Shown here piece by piece: positions 1 to 9,070 of a stretch of DNA of 64,000 nucleotides (position 1 is its first letter; each line of letters begins with the position of its first letter). The notes beneath the pieces are model-generated. The model saw only the letters and a program-made list of their open reading frames with translations, was not told where the DNA came from and did no database searches. This stretch comes from Pandoraea pulmonicola (lineage in GTDB: Bacteria > Pseudomonadota > Gammaproteobacteria > Burkholderiales > Burkholderiaceae). The translations under genes were made by a program, and so were the position numbers. Location: positions 5,146,001 through 5,210,000 of the forward strand of contig NZ_CP010310.2 in the NCBI RefSeq assembly GCF_000815105.2. The letters are read 5' to 3'.

Positions 1-166
1 TGACGGGGTTGTGCTTGAGGTGACGCCCCCAGAGCGCGACCGCGATATCGGCCATGCCCATCGGCGCGCCAGGGTGACCGGAGTTGGCCTGTTGGACCGC
101 GTCCATGGAGAGGACGCGAATGGCGGAGGCCATCAGCGCAGCCGTTGCAGGAGAGGAGTTCGTCAT
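1..166 (-). CDS. tkt: Transketolase, N-terminal fragment (gene runs off the left edge)
   Basis: The first 55 codons of transketolase, the thiamine-diphosphate enzyme that moves two-carbon units between sugar phosphates in the pentose phosphate and Calvin-type pathways. The start is ATG at 166-164. The visible protein begins [20 protein letters not shown] and contains the conserved [13 protein letters not shown] motif near residues 28-40, whose histidine contacts the substrate phosphate or ThDP in the family. The reading frame stays open to base 1, so the gene is cut by the window and not broken. It is divergent from the spermidine synthase gene, with about 200 bases between them. Family assignment is secure from the N-terminal motif. 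Which paralogue it is cannot be told from this fragment. Confidence 0.93.
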   Translation of the reverse strand, partial: MTNSSPATAALMASAIRVLSMDAVQQANSGHPGAPMGMADIAVALWGRHLKHNPV

Positions 167-363
167 GGTGACCAGCCGGAAGAGCGGGCGTGCCCCGTTG
201 CCGCGAGCTGCCGCGCGAAATTCAAATGCGGGAAAAGACCAAGATTTTACCAGATGCGGCACTCGCCCGTGTCGTTTGTACCGAATTTCCCCAGCCCACG
301 GGAACGTGGAATCATGCGGAGAAGTGGCCCGTTCGCCACGAATTAGAGGAAGTTGCCTTGCCA

Positions 364-1302
364 ATGCCAGCCAAACGCGACGTCACTCCAAAGGATTCCG
401 GCAACACGCCGCCGAACCCACCACGGTCTTTCAATGCCCCGCTTGGGCCAGCGGCGACCTACACGTTCAGCGGACGCACAGTGTTCGCCACGACGTCGAA
501 TCATCAGCGGATCGAAGTCGTCGATCTGCCCGCATTCGGCCCGCTCGGCCGCGCCTACCGGCTCGACGATCGCTTCATGGCATCGCTCGCCGACGGCCAC
601 ATCTGCCACGAACTCATGACCCATCCGTTGTTGCTCGCGCACGGCGCGGCGCAGCGCGTGCTCATCCTGGGCGGCGGCGATGGCGGCTCGGCGCGCGAAG
701 CGCTGCGCCACCCCGGCGTGCGCGAGGTCGTGGTCGCCGAGCTCGATGCGCAGGTGCCCGCGACGATCCTGCAGTACCTGCCCGCCATGGCAGACGGTGC
801 GTTCGACGATCCGCGCACCACCCTTGTCATCGGTGACGCTCGCCATCTGGTCGACGCCGCCCTCTCTCGCAATGAATATTTCGACGCCGTGATCTTCGAC
901 CTGACGGAAGCCGACGGCAACGCCGCAACGCTGCACGACGCGCCGTTCTTCGCGAAGATCCGGCAATTACTCGGCCCGCGAGGCGGGCTCGCCCTGCAAC
1001 TCGGTTCGCCCTGGTTTCAGGGTGAGCAGGTGCGGCGCGTGCTCGGCGCCCTGCGCAGTGTCTTCCGGCACGTGCGACCGATTACCGCGTACGTGCCGCT
1101 GTACGGCACGCAATGGGCTCTTGCGTACGCAAGCGATGCCATCGACATCCGCGACGCCCTCGGCACCGTGCCGCCAGTGGCCGCGCCGGTCCTGCGGGAG
1201 CTGCGTCACTACGCGCCCCACAGGCACGCCGCGCTGTTCGACATCGCGCCTGAACTTGCGCCCGTGCTCGGAGAAAACGACGTTACGACGTCGGCAGGAT
1301 GA
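364..1302 (+). CDS. speE: Spermidine synthase family protein (polyamine aminopropyltransferase-like)
   Basis: A 312-residue protein of the spermidine synthase fold, which transfers an aminopropyl group from decarboxylated SAM to a polyamine. The nucleotide-binding glycine motif GGGDGGSAR is at residues 103-111, followed by the acidic VVAELD strand and an IGDAR segment. The start at 364 follows a GAGGAA ribosome-binding sequence at 346-351; an in-frame TTG at 358 is an alternative. The catalytic region reads FDLTEADG near residues 178-185. Characterised enzymes usually have D-x-[ST]-D-P here, so the first aspartate is kept but the second is replaced by glutamate and the proline is lost. True substrate specificity is therefore uncertain. 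The neighbour on the other strand is tkt. Confidence 0.82.
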   Translation: MPAKRDVTPKDSGNTPPNPPRSFNAPLGPAATYTFSGRTVFATTSNHQRIEVVDLPAFGPLGRAYRLDDRFMASLADGHICHELMTHPLLLAHGAAQRVLILGGGDGGSAREALRHPGVREVVVAELDAQVPATILQYLPAMADGAFDDPRTTLVIGDARHLVDAALSRNEYFDAVIFDLTEADGNAATLHDAPFFAKIRQLLGPRGGLALQLGSPWFQGEQVRRVLGALRSVFRHVRPITAYVPLYGTQWALAYASDAIDIRDALGTVPPVAAPVLRELRHYAPHRHAALFDIAPELAPVLGENDVTTSAG

Positions 1303-1413
1303 CACGCAACGGATGAAGCGTTCACGCGTTCCTTGTATATTGGGGGCGAGTCATGACCGTCGACCTGCGATCGTCAACACGCTGCGGGGCGACGGACTTA
1401 ACGGAGCCGAGCC

Positions 1414-1842
1414 ATGTCCGATCCCCGCCCATCCCATGTGCCGTGGTTGACGCCTTATCTGACCGTACGCGACGCCAAAGCGGCGGCGGCATTCTACGAG
1501 CAGGCATTCGGCTTCACCGTACATGACATGGTGGACGACGACGGTGCCGTCATGCACGTCGAAATGTACTACCAAGGGCAACTGATCCTGATGTTCGCCC
1601 CCGAGGGCGCATTTGGCAGCACCGCACGTTCACCACACTCGTCCGGCATAGAGGCTCCGCAGAGCTTCTATGTCTATACGGAAGACGTCGACGCGCTCTA
1701 TGCACGGGCCACGGCGGGAGGGGCAAAAGGCCTGATGCCGCCGAGCGACCAGTTCTGGGGTGACCGATTCTGTCAGTTGGAAGATCCCGACGGCTATCGC
1801 TGGGGATTCGCGCGCCCGGTCACGCCTCTCACGCCCAGGTAA
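1414..1842 (+). CDS. VOC (glyoxalase/bleomycin resistance/PhnB-like) family protein
   Basis: A 142-residue single-domain protein. It opens with the PWLTPYLTVRDAKAAAAFYE pattern typical of PhnB/YdcJ-type vicinal oxygen chelate proteins and ends with DRFCQLEDPDGYRWGFARP, the usual second half of the beta-alpha-beta-beta-beta module. The family includes glyoxalases, dioxygenases and antibiotic-binding proteins, mostly metal-dependent dimers. The sequence alone does not identify the substrate. It stands alone between speE and rsmE, about 110 bases from speE, and shows no operon partner that would suggest a pathway. Start choice is supported by the conserved N-terminus beginning a few residues after the methionine. 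Confidence 0.85.
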   Translation: MSDPRPSHVPWLTPYLTVRDAKAAAAFYEQAFGFTVHDMVDDDGAVMHVEMYYQGQLILMFAPEGAFGSTARSPHSSGIEAPQSFYVYTEDVDALYARATAGGAKGLMPPSDQFWGDRFCQLEDPDGYRWGFARPVTPLTPR

Positions 1843-1968
1843 CGGCCCCATCCCTCGCGGTGGTCGTTCGCGGCCGTGCCGAGCACGCCGTGTACCACAC
1901 ACTGCGGTATGCTTCGATCCCCGGCGACGCCCTACCGCCACCGTTTGCGCTTAACGTCCTCCACTTCT

Positions 1969-2706
1969 ATGCCACGTTTTTTCATCGACGCGCCACTGCA
2001 CGCCGGCGCCCTGCTCGATCTTCCGGAAGCCGTCGTCCGGCATGTGCAGGTCCTGCGCCTGAAGGCCGGCGATCCCCTCACGTTCTTCAACGGCATGGGC
2101 GGCGAGTTTCCCGCGGTGCTCACGAGCCTGGAGAAGCGCCATGCCGTCGCCCAACTCGGCGGGCATGATCCCCGCGAAGCGGAAACGCCGTACCGGATCA
2201 CGTTGGCACAGGGCATCGCGGGCGGCGACAAGATGGACTGGCTCATCGAGAAAGCGATCGAGCTGGGCGTTGCCGACATTCAGCCGCTCGCCACGGAACG
2301 TTCCGTCATTCGGCTTGACGGGGAAAGAGCGGCGAAACGCGTTGCGCATTGGCAGGCGCTGGCACAGGCCGCGTGCGAACAATGCGGCCGAAATCGCGTG
2401 CCGCGCATCCTGCCTATCCGCCCCATCGCCACGTGGCTGCGGGACCAGGACACGGTTACGAGTTATGCGTGGCGTGTGCTATTGTCACCTAGAGCAGACG
2501 AAGGCTTCGACACGCTGCCCCCGCAAGCGCCTTCGCAGCCCGGCGTGCTGCTCTTCGGCCCGGAGGGCGGGCTGGCACCTCAGGAGGAAACCCTCGCTCG
2601 GGAAGCCGGATTTACGGCGATTCGTCTGGGCGGGCGTATCCTGCGGACGGAAACGGCGGGCATGGCGGTACTCGCTGCATTGGCCGCGCGCTGGGGCGGT
2701 TGGTAA
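1969..2706 (+). CDS. rsmE: 16S rRNA (uracil(1498)-N(3))-methyltransferase
   Basis: A 245-residue RsmE protein, a SPOUT-class methyltransferase that methylates U1498 in helix 44 of 16S rRNA using SAM. The N-terminal PUA-like part starts MPRFFIDAPL and includes HVQVLRLKAGD. The C-terminal knot carries GPEGGLAPQEE and the closing LRTETAGMAVLAAL motif that binds SAM. ATG at 1969 is chosen because the conserved family N-terminus begins exactly there, although the frame is open further upstream. The length matches the family. It lies 127 bases after the VOC gene and 49 bases before yidB, on the same strand. Confidence 0.95.
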   Translation: MPRFFIDAPLHAGALLDLPEAVVRHVQVLRLKAGDPLTFFNGMGGEFPAVLTSLEKRHAVAQLGGHDPREAETPYRITLAQGIAGGDKMDWLIEKAIELGVADIQPLATERSVIRLDGERAAKRVAHWQALAQAACEQCGRNRVPRILPIRPIATWLRDQDTVTSYAWRVLLSPRADEGFDTLPPQAPSQPGVLLFGPEGGLAPQEETLAREAGFTAIRLGGRILRTETAGMAVLAALAARWGGW

Positions 2707-2755
2707 GCACGGATGATCAGGAAAACGGCCTCACAAGCCTAAAGGAGTAATCGTC

Positions 2756-3400
2756 ATGGGTATCCTCGATTCCATTCTCGGTGGCGCCGTCGCTAACCCG
2801 GCGGGCGGCAACAGCGGCGGCGGCAACACGAGAATGTTGCTGTTGATGGGCTTGCTGGCGATGATCGCCAGTCGCTCGGGCAGCGCCCAAGGCCAGGACG
2901 GCGAAGGCGGCGGACTGCTCGGATCGCTGGGCGGCGCACTCGGCGGTATGCTGGGCGGCGGGGCTGCGGCCGGCGGAGCCGGCGCCGGTGGCTTGGGCGG
3001 CCTGTTGGGCGGTTTGCTGGGCGGCGCACAATCCCCGCAGACTGGTGCGGGCGCGCCGGCCACCTCGCCGGGCGACTTGATCGGCGCCCTTGGCGGCCTC
3101 GGCGGTCTGACGCAGGTACTGGAAAGCGGCGGCTTGGGCGACGCGGTGCGTTCCTGGGTCGGCACGGGTGCCAATCAAGCGGTTTCTGCCGATCAGGTAA
3201 CGCAGGCACTCGGCCCCGGTGGCCAACTGCAGCAGTTGGCGAATACGGCAGGCGTGAGTCAGGACGAAGCGGCCCAGCAGTTGTCGTCGCTCCTTCCGGA
3301 AGTCGTCAATCACCTCACGCCGAACGGCGACGTGCCGCAAGGGCAACTCGATCTCGCGAGCCTCGCCCAGCATTTTCTCGGCGAACGGACCGGCACGTAA
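2756..3400 (+). CDS. yidB: YidB family protein (DUF937), glycine-rich
   Basis: A 214-residue protein with a very glycine-rich first half (residues about 8-105) made of GGLLGSLGG- and GGMLGGG-like stretches, followed by a compact C-terminal part with a WVGTGANQAVSADQVTQAL-type segment. This is the DUF937/YidB signature. Function is not established for the family; members are widespread in proteobacteria. AGGAG at 2741-2745 precedes ATG 2756 by about ten bases. A strong intrinsic terminator follows the stop at 3421-3449. The low-complexity glycine tract makes the region prone to alignment error, but codon use and the conserved C-terminus support a real gene. Confidence 0.87.
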   Translation: MGILDSILGGAVANPAGGNSGGGNTRMLLLMGLLAMIASRSGSAQGQDGEGGGLLGSLGGALGGMLGGGAAAGGAGAGGLGGLLGGLLGGAQSPQTGAGAPATSPGDLIGALGGLGGLTQVLESGGLGDAVRSWVGTGANQAVSADQVTQALGPGGQLQQLANTAGVSQDEAAQQLSSLLPEVVNHLTPNGDVPQGQLDLASLAQHFLGERTGT

Positions 3401-3420
3401 GCCCGACCTCTACCGAAACG

Positions 3421-3449
3421 AAAAAGGTCCGCTTGGCGGACCTTTTTTC
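3421..3449. terminator. Bidirectional intrinsic terminator between yidB and the barstar-like gene
   Basis: A nine base-pair stem, AAGGTCCGC (3424-3432) with GCGGACCTT (3436-3444), encloses a TTG loop. A-residues precede the stem and a T-run follows it. It sits between convergent genes and can serve both strands. Confidence 0.9.
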
Positions 3450-3571
3450 TTGGTGGCGGACGTCGTGATAGGGAACCGGAGCCGGCTCCGATCGCCTTCT
3501 GCCGTCAACTCGCAGCGAATCCGCCGCGATCTGGCACGAAGCGATATTCAATGGATATTCAATGCCGCGCC

Positions 3572-4120
3572 TTACGCAAACGAATAAAAGACGCGGAACG
3601 AAACCCGGCGCTCGGCCCAGAACTCAGCGGCATCGCGGAAAACGTCCAGCAGCGTTTCACGCCCGTCCTTGTCGAACTTCGTCACGACGGGCAGCCCTTC
3701 GAGCACGACGACGAATCCTGGCTGCGGGCCGCAGTGGCTGACCAGATCGGTCAGGCAATCGTGCAAAGCGTCGTAGTTCTTTCCGAAATGCTTGGGGAAA
3801 AGGAACGATGTCGCGATCGTCTCCAGCACCTCGGCCTTGCTCTGCGCCTGCGAACAATTGGCGTACAGGAAATGCTGTCCGAGTCGCTCGGCCTCCGCGG
3901 CCAGTTCCGGCACGCGGAATGCACGGATCGACTGCACGATATTCGGCCTGACGGTCTTGAAAAGACTCATATCTCCCTCTTCCGATAAGGCATGGCGGCG
4001 GCCAGCCCGCGCTACAGCATGCAGGCCCAGCACCTGCTTGAACAAGTTGCCCTCGCCCGCACCGAATGGATCTGCCATAAGATCTTTCCCGCGTTCCTGT
4101 GCGAAAACCGGCTCACTCAT
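3572..4120 (-). CDS. Barstar family RNase inhibitor-like protein
   Basis: A 182-residue protein whose last 120 residues match the barstar (RNase inhibitor) fold. Recognisable segments are FPKHFGKNYDALHDCLTDL, GFVVVLEGLP and ETLLDVFRDAAEFWAE. Barstars bind and block guanyl-specific RNases in the cytoplasm. The gene directly follows a secreted RNase gene, with 7 bases between stop and start, which supports a cognate pair. The N-terminus up to residue 50 is an extension absent from classical 90-residue barstars. A second ATG at 3970, preceded by GAGGGAG, could produce a 132-residue form, so the start is uncertain. Known barstar homologues in related bacteria also carry N-terminal extensions. Pairing with the adjacent RNase is inferred from context. 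Confidence 0.83.
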   Translation of the reverse strand: MSEPVFAQERGKDLMADPFGAGEGNLFKQVLGLHAVARAGRRHALSEEGDMSLFKTVRPNIVQSIRAFRVPELAAEAERLGQHFLYANCSQAQSKAEVLETIATSFLFPKHFGKNYDALHDCLTDLVSHCGPQPGFVVVLEGLPVVTKFDKDGRETLLDVFRDAAEFWAERRVSFRVFYSFA

Positions 4121-4127
4121 ACTGCTG

Positions 4128-4529
4128 TCATTCCCTTATGCGTCTAAAGCTGTTGTAGTGATCTTGGGTGTAGTAACACGGATCGACCACGCGTTGGTTG
4201 CCGCCACAGATGATGCGCCTGGCGCCCCTATTGTGGGCACCGGGAGTCGGCACCGTATATTCATGGTAATAGCCGCGCGGCATTTTGGGCAGGCGCTTTT
4301 CGTAGTTCCCGAACACGATGCCATCCTTGGCATAAGGGAACGGCCCACCCTGAGCAATCAGCGTCAGCGTACGCTGCGCTTCGCGGGGCAACTCGGCAAC
4401 GGTGACCGTTGCCGTCTGATCCGTGACGAATGGCGCGGTTTCGCGCGCCACGACATTGCCCGCCAGAATGACGCTACTCGCCGCCGTCACTGCCACGATG
4501 CCCCGGTGAAGCCAACGTGCCATTGTCAT
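4128..4529 (-). CDS. Secreted guanyl-specific ribonuclease (RNase Sa/barnase superfamily)
   Basis: A 133-residue precursor with a signal peptide of about 29 residues (basic MTMARWLHRG, then a hydrophobic run ending near ILAGNVVA). The mature part is a small microbial RNase, closest in pattern to RNase Sa: LPREAQRTLTLIAQGGPFPY, then GYYHEYTVPTPGA, RGARRIICGG and YYTQDHYNSF. By comparison with RNase Sa the catalytic residues are E90, R101, R105 and H124, and all are present, so an active enzyme cleaving after G in single-stranded RNA is expected. It should act outside the cytoplasm. The downstream barstar-like gene probably protects the producer. ATG 4529 is chosen because it starts the signal peptide. 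No strong ribosome-binding site is visible. Confidence 0.88.
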   Translation of the reverse strand: MTMARWLHRGIVAVTAASSVILAGNVVARETAPFVTDQTATVTVAELPREAQRTLTLIAQGGPFPYAKDGIVFGNYEKRLPKMPRGYYHEYTVPTPGAHNRGARRIICGGNQRVVDPCYYTQDHYNSFRRIRE

Positions 4530-4590
4530 AGCTAGCTTGTCGCCCGGCGCGGCTTTGCGCTGCAGGCTCGTTCTGGTGGGTGAAGCCGTA

Positions 4591-4619
4591 AGATTATCGC
4601 TATTGCTCGAGAGAATCAA
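4591..4619 (-). promoter_or_regulatory. Candidate sigma-70 promoter for the RNase-barstar pair
   Basis: On the minus strand TTGATT (-35) and TAATCT (-10) are separated by 17 bases, in a locally AT-rich stretch. This places a start site about 55 bases before the RNase ATG. Each hexamer has only four consensus bases. Confidence 0.4.
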
Positions 4620-4738
4620 TGTCGGCTTACATTTTGCAACCAAACCGCTCGATAAAACCATGAAAAGACAACGTTTTTCATGACAGTAAGCACCCACATG
4701 AGCATATACGACGCAGAAATTGCGACGCTCCAATAGCG

Positions 4739-4767
4739 AAACGCCGCCCCCATTAGGGCGGCGTTTT
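4739..4767. terminator. Intrinsic terminator downstream of maeB
   Basis: An 11 base-pair perfect stem (4739-4749 with 4756-4766) encloses a CCATTA loop and has a short T-run on both strands. It lies 50 bases past the maeB stop and separates that transcript from the RNase gene. Confidence 0.82.
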
Positions 4768-4817
4768 GTCGCTAACGTGCGCCGAACAGCGGCGAACCGC
4801 CACAGCCGTTCGTCGGA

Positions 4818-7121
4818 TCAGTGAACCTCTTGTTGCGCCGCCGCATCGGCCACCACGAGGGCGGCCATGTTGATGATGCGGCGCACCGTGGCCGACTCGG
4901 TCAGGATATGCACCGGCTTGGCCGCGCCGAGCAGAATCGGACCGATCGCCACGTTGTTACCGGCCGCCGTCTTGAGCAGGTTGTAGGCAATGTTCGCGGC
5001 ATCGATGTTCGGCATCACCAGCAAGTTGGCGGCGCCGGTAAGCGTCGAATCCGGCATGATGCGTGCACGCAGTTCCGGGTCGAGCGCGCAGTCGCCATGC
5101 ATTTCGCCGTCCACTTCCAACTCGGGCGCGCGATCCTGCAGGATCGCCAGCGTTTCGCGCATCTTGCGCGCGCAATTCGCGTCACTCGTGCCGAAGTTCG
5201 AGTGCGAGAGCAGCGCCACCTTCGGGTGAATCCCGAAACGGCGGATTTCTTCCGCCGCCATCAACGTGATTTCGGCCAGATCTTCCGCGCTGGGATCCTG
5301 GTTGATATGGGTATCGACGAGGAATATCTGACGATTCGGCAGAATCAGCGCATTCATCGCGCCGTAGACATGCCCTCCGGCCCGTTTGCCGATCACGCGG
5401 TCGATGAAGTGCAGGTGACGCCCCGGCGTCGAGACCGTGCCGCAGATCATGCCGTCCGCCTCGCCCTTGCGCACCAGCATGGCGGCGATCAGCGTCGTGC
5501 GGCGGCGCATTTCGACGCGCGCGTACGAGGCGGTCACCCCCTTGCGGTTGGTCAGCTGATGATAGGTCTCCCAGTAATCGCGGTAGCGTTCGTCGTGCTC
5601 CGGGTTGACGATGGTGAAATCGACACCCGGCGTGAGACGCAAACCGTATTGCTGGACGCGATGTTCGATGACTGCCGGGCGGCCGACCAGAATCGGCGTT
5701 GCCACGCGCTCGTCGACCAGCACTTGCACGGCACGCAGCACACGCTCTTCCTCGCCCTCGGCGAACGCGATGCGCTTCCTTTCGGCGGGCAAGCTGCGCG
5801 CCACCGAGAACAATGGCTTCATCAGACCGCCGCTGTGATACACGAATTGCTGCAGCGACTGGCTGTAGGCGTCGACATCCGCGAGCGGACGCGTGGCCAC
5901 GCCGGCGGCCATCGCCGCTTCCGCCACCGCGGTGGCGACCTTGACCAGCAGACGCGGATCGAACGGCTTCGGAATCAGGTATTCCGGGCCGAACGAGAGA
6001 TTCTTGATGCCGTAGGCCGACGCAACGATGTCGCTTTGCTCCTGACGCGCCAGTTCCGCCAGCGCGTTCACGGCGGCGATTTCCATCGAGCGCGTGATCG
6101 TCGTGGCGCCGACGTCGATCGCACCGCGGAAGATGAACGGAAAGCACAGGACGTTGTTGACCTGGTTCGGATAGTCGGTGCGGCCGGTCGCCATCACGCA
6201 ATCAGGACGGACTTCCTTCGCCAGCTCCGGCGTGATTTCCGGATTCGGATTCGCCAGCGCAAAGATCAGCGGCTTGTCGGCCATGGTCTTGACCATTTCC
6301 GGCTTGAGCACGCCCGCCGCCGACAGACCAAGGAAAACATCGGCGCCGCCGATCACATCGGCCAGGCCGCGCGCTTCGGTTTTCTGTGCAAAGCGGATCT
6401 TCTCCGGATCCATCAGTTCGGTACGGCCTTCGTACACCACGCCGGCCAGATCCGTCACCCAGATGTTCTCAATGGGCAGTCCCATGTCCACCAGCAGATC
6501 CAGGCACGCGAGCGCGGCAGCGCCGGCCCCGGACGTGACCAGCTTCACGGACTGGATATCCTTGCCCACGACCTTCAGACCGTTGATGAGCGCCGCGGCG
6601 ACCACGATGGCCGTGCCGTGCTGATCGTCATGGAAGACCGGAATCTTCATGCGTTCGCGCAGCTTGCGCTCGACGATGAAACACTCCGGCGCCTTGATGT
6701 CTTCGAGGTTGATCGCGCCGAAGGTCGGTTCGAGCGCCGCGATGATGTCGACCAGCTTCTCCGGGTCCTTCTCGTCGATCTCGATATCGAACACGTCGAT
6801 ATTGGCGAACTTCTTGAACAGCACGCCCTTGCCTTCCATCACCGGTTTCGACGCGAGCGGGCCGATGTCGCCCAGGCCCAGCACCGCCGTGCCGTTCGAG
6901 ATCACGCCGACCAGATTGCCACGCGCGGTATAGCGCGAAGCATTGAGCGGGTTCACGACGATCTCCTCGCACGCCGCCGCGACGCCCGGCGAGTATGCCA
7001 ACGCCAGATCGCGCTGATTGAGCAACTGCTTGGTCGGCGCGATGGCGATTTTGCCGGGCGTGGGGAATTCGTGATACTCGAGCGCAGCTTCGCGCAGTTT
7101 CGGATCGATCGGCGTGGGCAT
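4818..7121 (-). CDS. maeB: NADP-dependent malic enzyme with C-terminal phosphotransacetylase-like domain
   Basis: A 767-residue MaeB-type enzyme that oxidatively decarboxylates malate to pyruvate, yielding NADPH. The malic N-terminal domain (about residues 15-150) contains [16 protein letters not shown] and HDDQHGTA. The NAD(P)-binding domain (about 160-400) has [15 protein letters not shown] and [12 protein letters not shown]. The C-terminal third (about 420-755) is the phosphate acetyl/butyryltransferase-like domain typical of large proteobacterial MaeB; in characterised enzymes it is regulatory and lacks transferase activity. ATG at 7121 begins the usual [20 protein letters not shown] start and has AAGAG upstream; the frame is open 11 codons further. 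It is divergent from thiL across a 399-base gap and followed by a terminator. Confidence 0.95.
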   Translation of the reverse strand: MPTPIDPKLREAALEYHEFPTPGKIAIAPTKQLLNQRDLALAYSPGVAAACEEIVVNPLNASRYTARGNLVGVISNGTAVLGLGDIGPLASKPVMEGKGVLFKKFANIDVFDIEIDEKDPEKLVDIIAALEPTFGAINLEDIKAPECFIVERKLRERMKIPVFHDDQHGTAIVVAAALINGLKVVGKDIQSVKLVTSGAGAAALACLDLLVDMGLPIENIWVTDLAGVVYEGRTELMDPEKIRFAQKTEARGLADVIGGADVFLGLSAAGVLKPEMVKTMADKPLIFALANPNPEITPELAKEVRPDCVMATGRTDYPNQVNNVLCFPFIFRGAIDVGATTITRSMEIAAVNALAELARQEQSDIVASAYGIKNLSFGPEYLIPKPFDPRLLVKVATAVAEAAMAAGVATRPLADVDAYSQSLQQFVYHSGGLMKPLFSVARSLPAERKRIAFAEGEEERVLRAVQVLVDERVATPILVGRPAVIEHRVQQYGLRLTPGVDFTIVNPEHDERYRDYWETYHQLTNRKGVTASYARVEMRRRTTLIAAMLVRKGEADGMICGTVSTPGRHLHFIDRVIGKRAGGHVYGAMNALILPNRQIFLVDTHINQDPSAEDLAEITLMAAEEIRRFGIHPKVALLSHSNFGTSDANCARKMRETLAILQDRAPELEVDGEMHGDCALDPELRARIMPDSTLTGAANLLVMPNIDAANIAYNLLKTAAGNNVAIGPILLGAAKPVHILTESATVRRIINMAALVVADAAAQQEVH

Positions 7122-7520
7122 GTGGAAAAGCTCTTGGCAAACGGGAATGGGCAAAATTTCAGTGCGAATTGTAGCCCCATTTATTCACGTCATTTATGCA
7201 AAAAACGGATAAGGGCTCCACCCGCTCCGTGCCGATCGTCGTCAAAAAATCGCGCAAATTCAACGTTGCATTGCACCATGAGGCCACTTTTCAGTCTATT
7301 GGCGAAACAACGCTCAGGTGTTGTCCGAATCCCCGATAATCCGTCATCCGATTTCGTTGCCCGACGTGGTTTCTCGCTTGGGCAAAGCGCCCCACCCTCT
7401 TAGAATAGGATTTCGTGCTGCACGATACTGCGGCCCTTTCATTCATTGCCGGCGCCGGCATCCATCGTTGCACCAGTTTCGTGCATCGCTGTGTCCTGGC
7501 CAGCAACCGAGCCTTCGCTC
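7122..7520. other. Divergent intergenic region between maeB and thiL
   Basis: These 399 bases hold no convincing gene. The maeB-proximal part is AT-rich. A good promoter for thiL is at 7378-7406 (listed separately), leaving a leader of about 108 bases. No clear maeB promoter, riboswitch or repeat was recognised. In particular, no THI-box-like structure was evident by eye ahead of thiL. Confidence 0.6.
7378..7406 (+). promoter_or_regulatory. Promoter for thiL-pgpA-pncC
   Basis: TTGGGC (7378-7383) and TAGAAT (7401-7406) are separated by exactly 17 bases, a good sigma-70 arrangement. The predicted start site is near 7413. Confidence 0.6.
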
Positions 7521-8531
7521 ATGACTACGCCCTCTTCGCCGCCCTCGCCGCCTTCGCCACTCTCCGAGTTTTCGCTGATCGACCGCTTCTTCGCCCATGC
7601 CACGCGCCCGACCGAACACGTGGCACTCGGCATCGGCGACGACTGTGCATTGCTGCAGCCCGGCGCCGGCGAGCAATTGGCGATTTCGACGGACATGCTC
7701 GTGGAGGGACGACACTTCTTCCCGGATGCCGATCCGCGCGCACTCGGCCACAAGACGCTTGCCGTCAATCTGTCGGACCTGGCGGCGATGGGGGCGAAGC
7801 CGATCGGGTTCACGCTGGCAGTTGCGCTCCCCGACAGCGATCCCGCGTGGCTCGGTCCCTTCGCCGAAGGCCTGGCGGCACTGGCCGATCGGTACGCGTG
7901 CCCGCTCGTCGGCGGCGACACCACGCGCGGTCCGCGCAATCTGTGTGTGACGATTTTCGGCAGTGTACCCGGCGAGCAGGCGCTGCGACGCGATGCGGCG
8001 CGGCCCGGCGACGACATCTGGGTGTCCGGCGAACTGGGGGACGCACGGCTCGCACTCGGTGCGATGCGCGGCGAATGGCCACTGACGGGAGACGACCTCG
8101 CGCAGGCGCGGCGTGCGATGGATCTGCCCGAGCCGCAGATCGTGCTCGGCCTCGCGCTGCGTGGCGTGGCGCGTGCTGCGCTCGATGTCTCGGACGGCCT
8201 CCTCGGCGACCTCGGACACATTCTCGAGCGCTCGGGCGTCGGGGCGCGAGTGAATGTCGACGCCCTGCCGCGCTCGGAATTGCTGGCGCGGCAAGCACCG
8301 GAGATACAGCGCCTCTGCACGCTGGCGGGCGGCGACGATTACCAATTGTGCTTCTGTGCCGACAGCGCACAACGCGAGCGTATCGAAGCCATCGGCCACG
8401 AACTCGGCCTGCGCGTGACGCGTATCGGTACAATATCGGTTCCCGACGCTCGTCAGCAGTTGCTGCAACTTCAAGACAATACCGGCGCGAGCGTCGCTGC
8501 CGATTTCAAAAGTTTCGACCATTTCCAATGA
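7521..8531 (+). CDS. thiL: Thiamine-monophosphate kinase
   Basis: A 336-residue ThiL, which phosphorylates thiamine monophosphate to the active cofactor thiamine diphosphate with ATP. Motifs include GIGDDCALL near residue 40, STDMLVEGRHFF, GHKTLAVNLSDLAAMGA and ALDVSDGLLGDLGHI, all typical of the PurM/ThiL fold, with the aspartates that bind magnesium. ATG 7521 is preferred because the ThiL fold begins shortly afterwards (FSLIDRFFAHA); the proline/serine-rich first 15 residues are variable. The stop overlaps the start of pgpA by four bases (ATGA), so translation is probably coupled. Confidence 0.96.
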   Translation: MTTPSSPPSPPSPLSEFSLIDRFFAHATRPTEHVALGIGDDCALLQPGAGEQLAISTDMLVEGRHFFPDADPRALGHKTLAVNLSDLAAMGAKPIGFTLAVALPDSDPAWLGPFAEGLAALADRYACPLVGGDTTRGPRNLCVTIFGSVPGEQALRRDAARPGDDIWVSGELGDARLALGAMRGEWPLTGDDLAQARRAMDLPEPQIVLGLALRGVARAALDVSDGLLGDLGHILERSGVGARVNVDALPRSELLARQAPEIQRLCTLAGGDDYQLCFCADSAQRERIEAIGHELGLRVTRIGTISVPDARQQLLQLQDNTGASVAADFKSFDHFQ

Positions 8532-9049
8532 GCACTGATCAACCGGCCGCGGTCAATCCGGGCAGCGGTCCGCGCCGGCCGACCTCGCGGTTCCTGCTAT
8601 CGCACCCCGCGCATCTGTTTTCTCTCGGATTCGGCACCGGCTTGTCGTCCTTCGCCCCGGGCACCGTTGGCACGTTATTCGGCTGGGCATCGTATCTAGT
8701 GCTCAATCTGTATCTGACGGTCAGCGGCTGGGGCGTGCTGATCGCGGCCTCCGTGGTCGGCGGCGTCTGGATCTGCGGCTATACCGCCCGCAAGCTCGGC
8801 ACGCAGGATCCGAGCGCCGTGGTGTGGGACGAAATCGTCGCCTTCTGGATCGTGCTGCTGCTGATTACGCCGGCGAGCTTCGTCGGTCAGTTGGTGGCTT
8901 TCGTGCTTTTCCGTTTCTTCGATGCCGTGAAGCCGCCGCCGATCCGTTACTTCGACCGCACCGTGAAGGGCGGGCTGGGCATCATGCTCGACGATCTCGT
9001 TGCGGCGTTCTGCACGCTGCTCGTCATCGCGCTGTGGCGCTCGATCTGA
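8528..9049 (+). CDS. pgpA: Phosphatidylglycerophosphatase A
   Basis: A 173-residue integral membrane phosphatase that converts phosphatidylglycerophosphate to phosphatidylglycerol. It shows the family pattern GFGTGLSSFAPGTVGTLFGW near residues 34-54, VVWDEIVAFWIVL in the middle and VKGGLGIMLDDLVAAF near the C-terminus, with three to four hydrophobic segments. The acidic residues in DEI and DD match the conserved metal-binding ones. The start overlaps the thiL stop as ATGA. The family gene order thiL-pgpA is common in proteobacteria. Confidence 0.95.
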   Translation: MSTDQPAAVNPGSGPRRPTSRFLLSHPAHLFSLGFGTGLSSFAPGTVGTLFGWASYLVLNLYLTVSGWGVLIAASVVGGVWICGYTARKLGTQDPSAVVWDEIVAFWIVLLLITPASFVGQLVAFVLFRFFDAVKPPPIRYFDRTVKGGLGIMLDDLVAAFCTLLVIALWRSI

Positions 9050-9070
9050 TCTTTTTGAAGGTGTCGTCCC

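Noticed and set aside
4821..7403. 860-codon plus-strand open frame opposite maeB
   Set aside because: It is a shadow frame produced by high GC codon use on the maeB antisense strand. The translation is rich in H, R, D and Q with no domain, and maeB is a certain gene.
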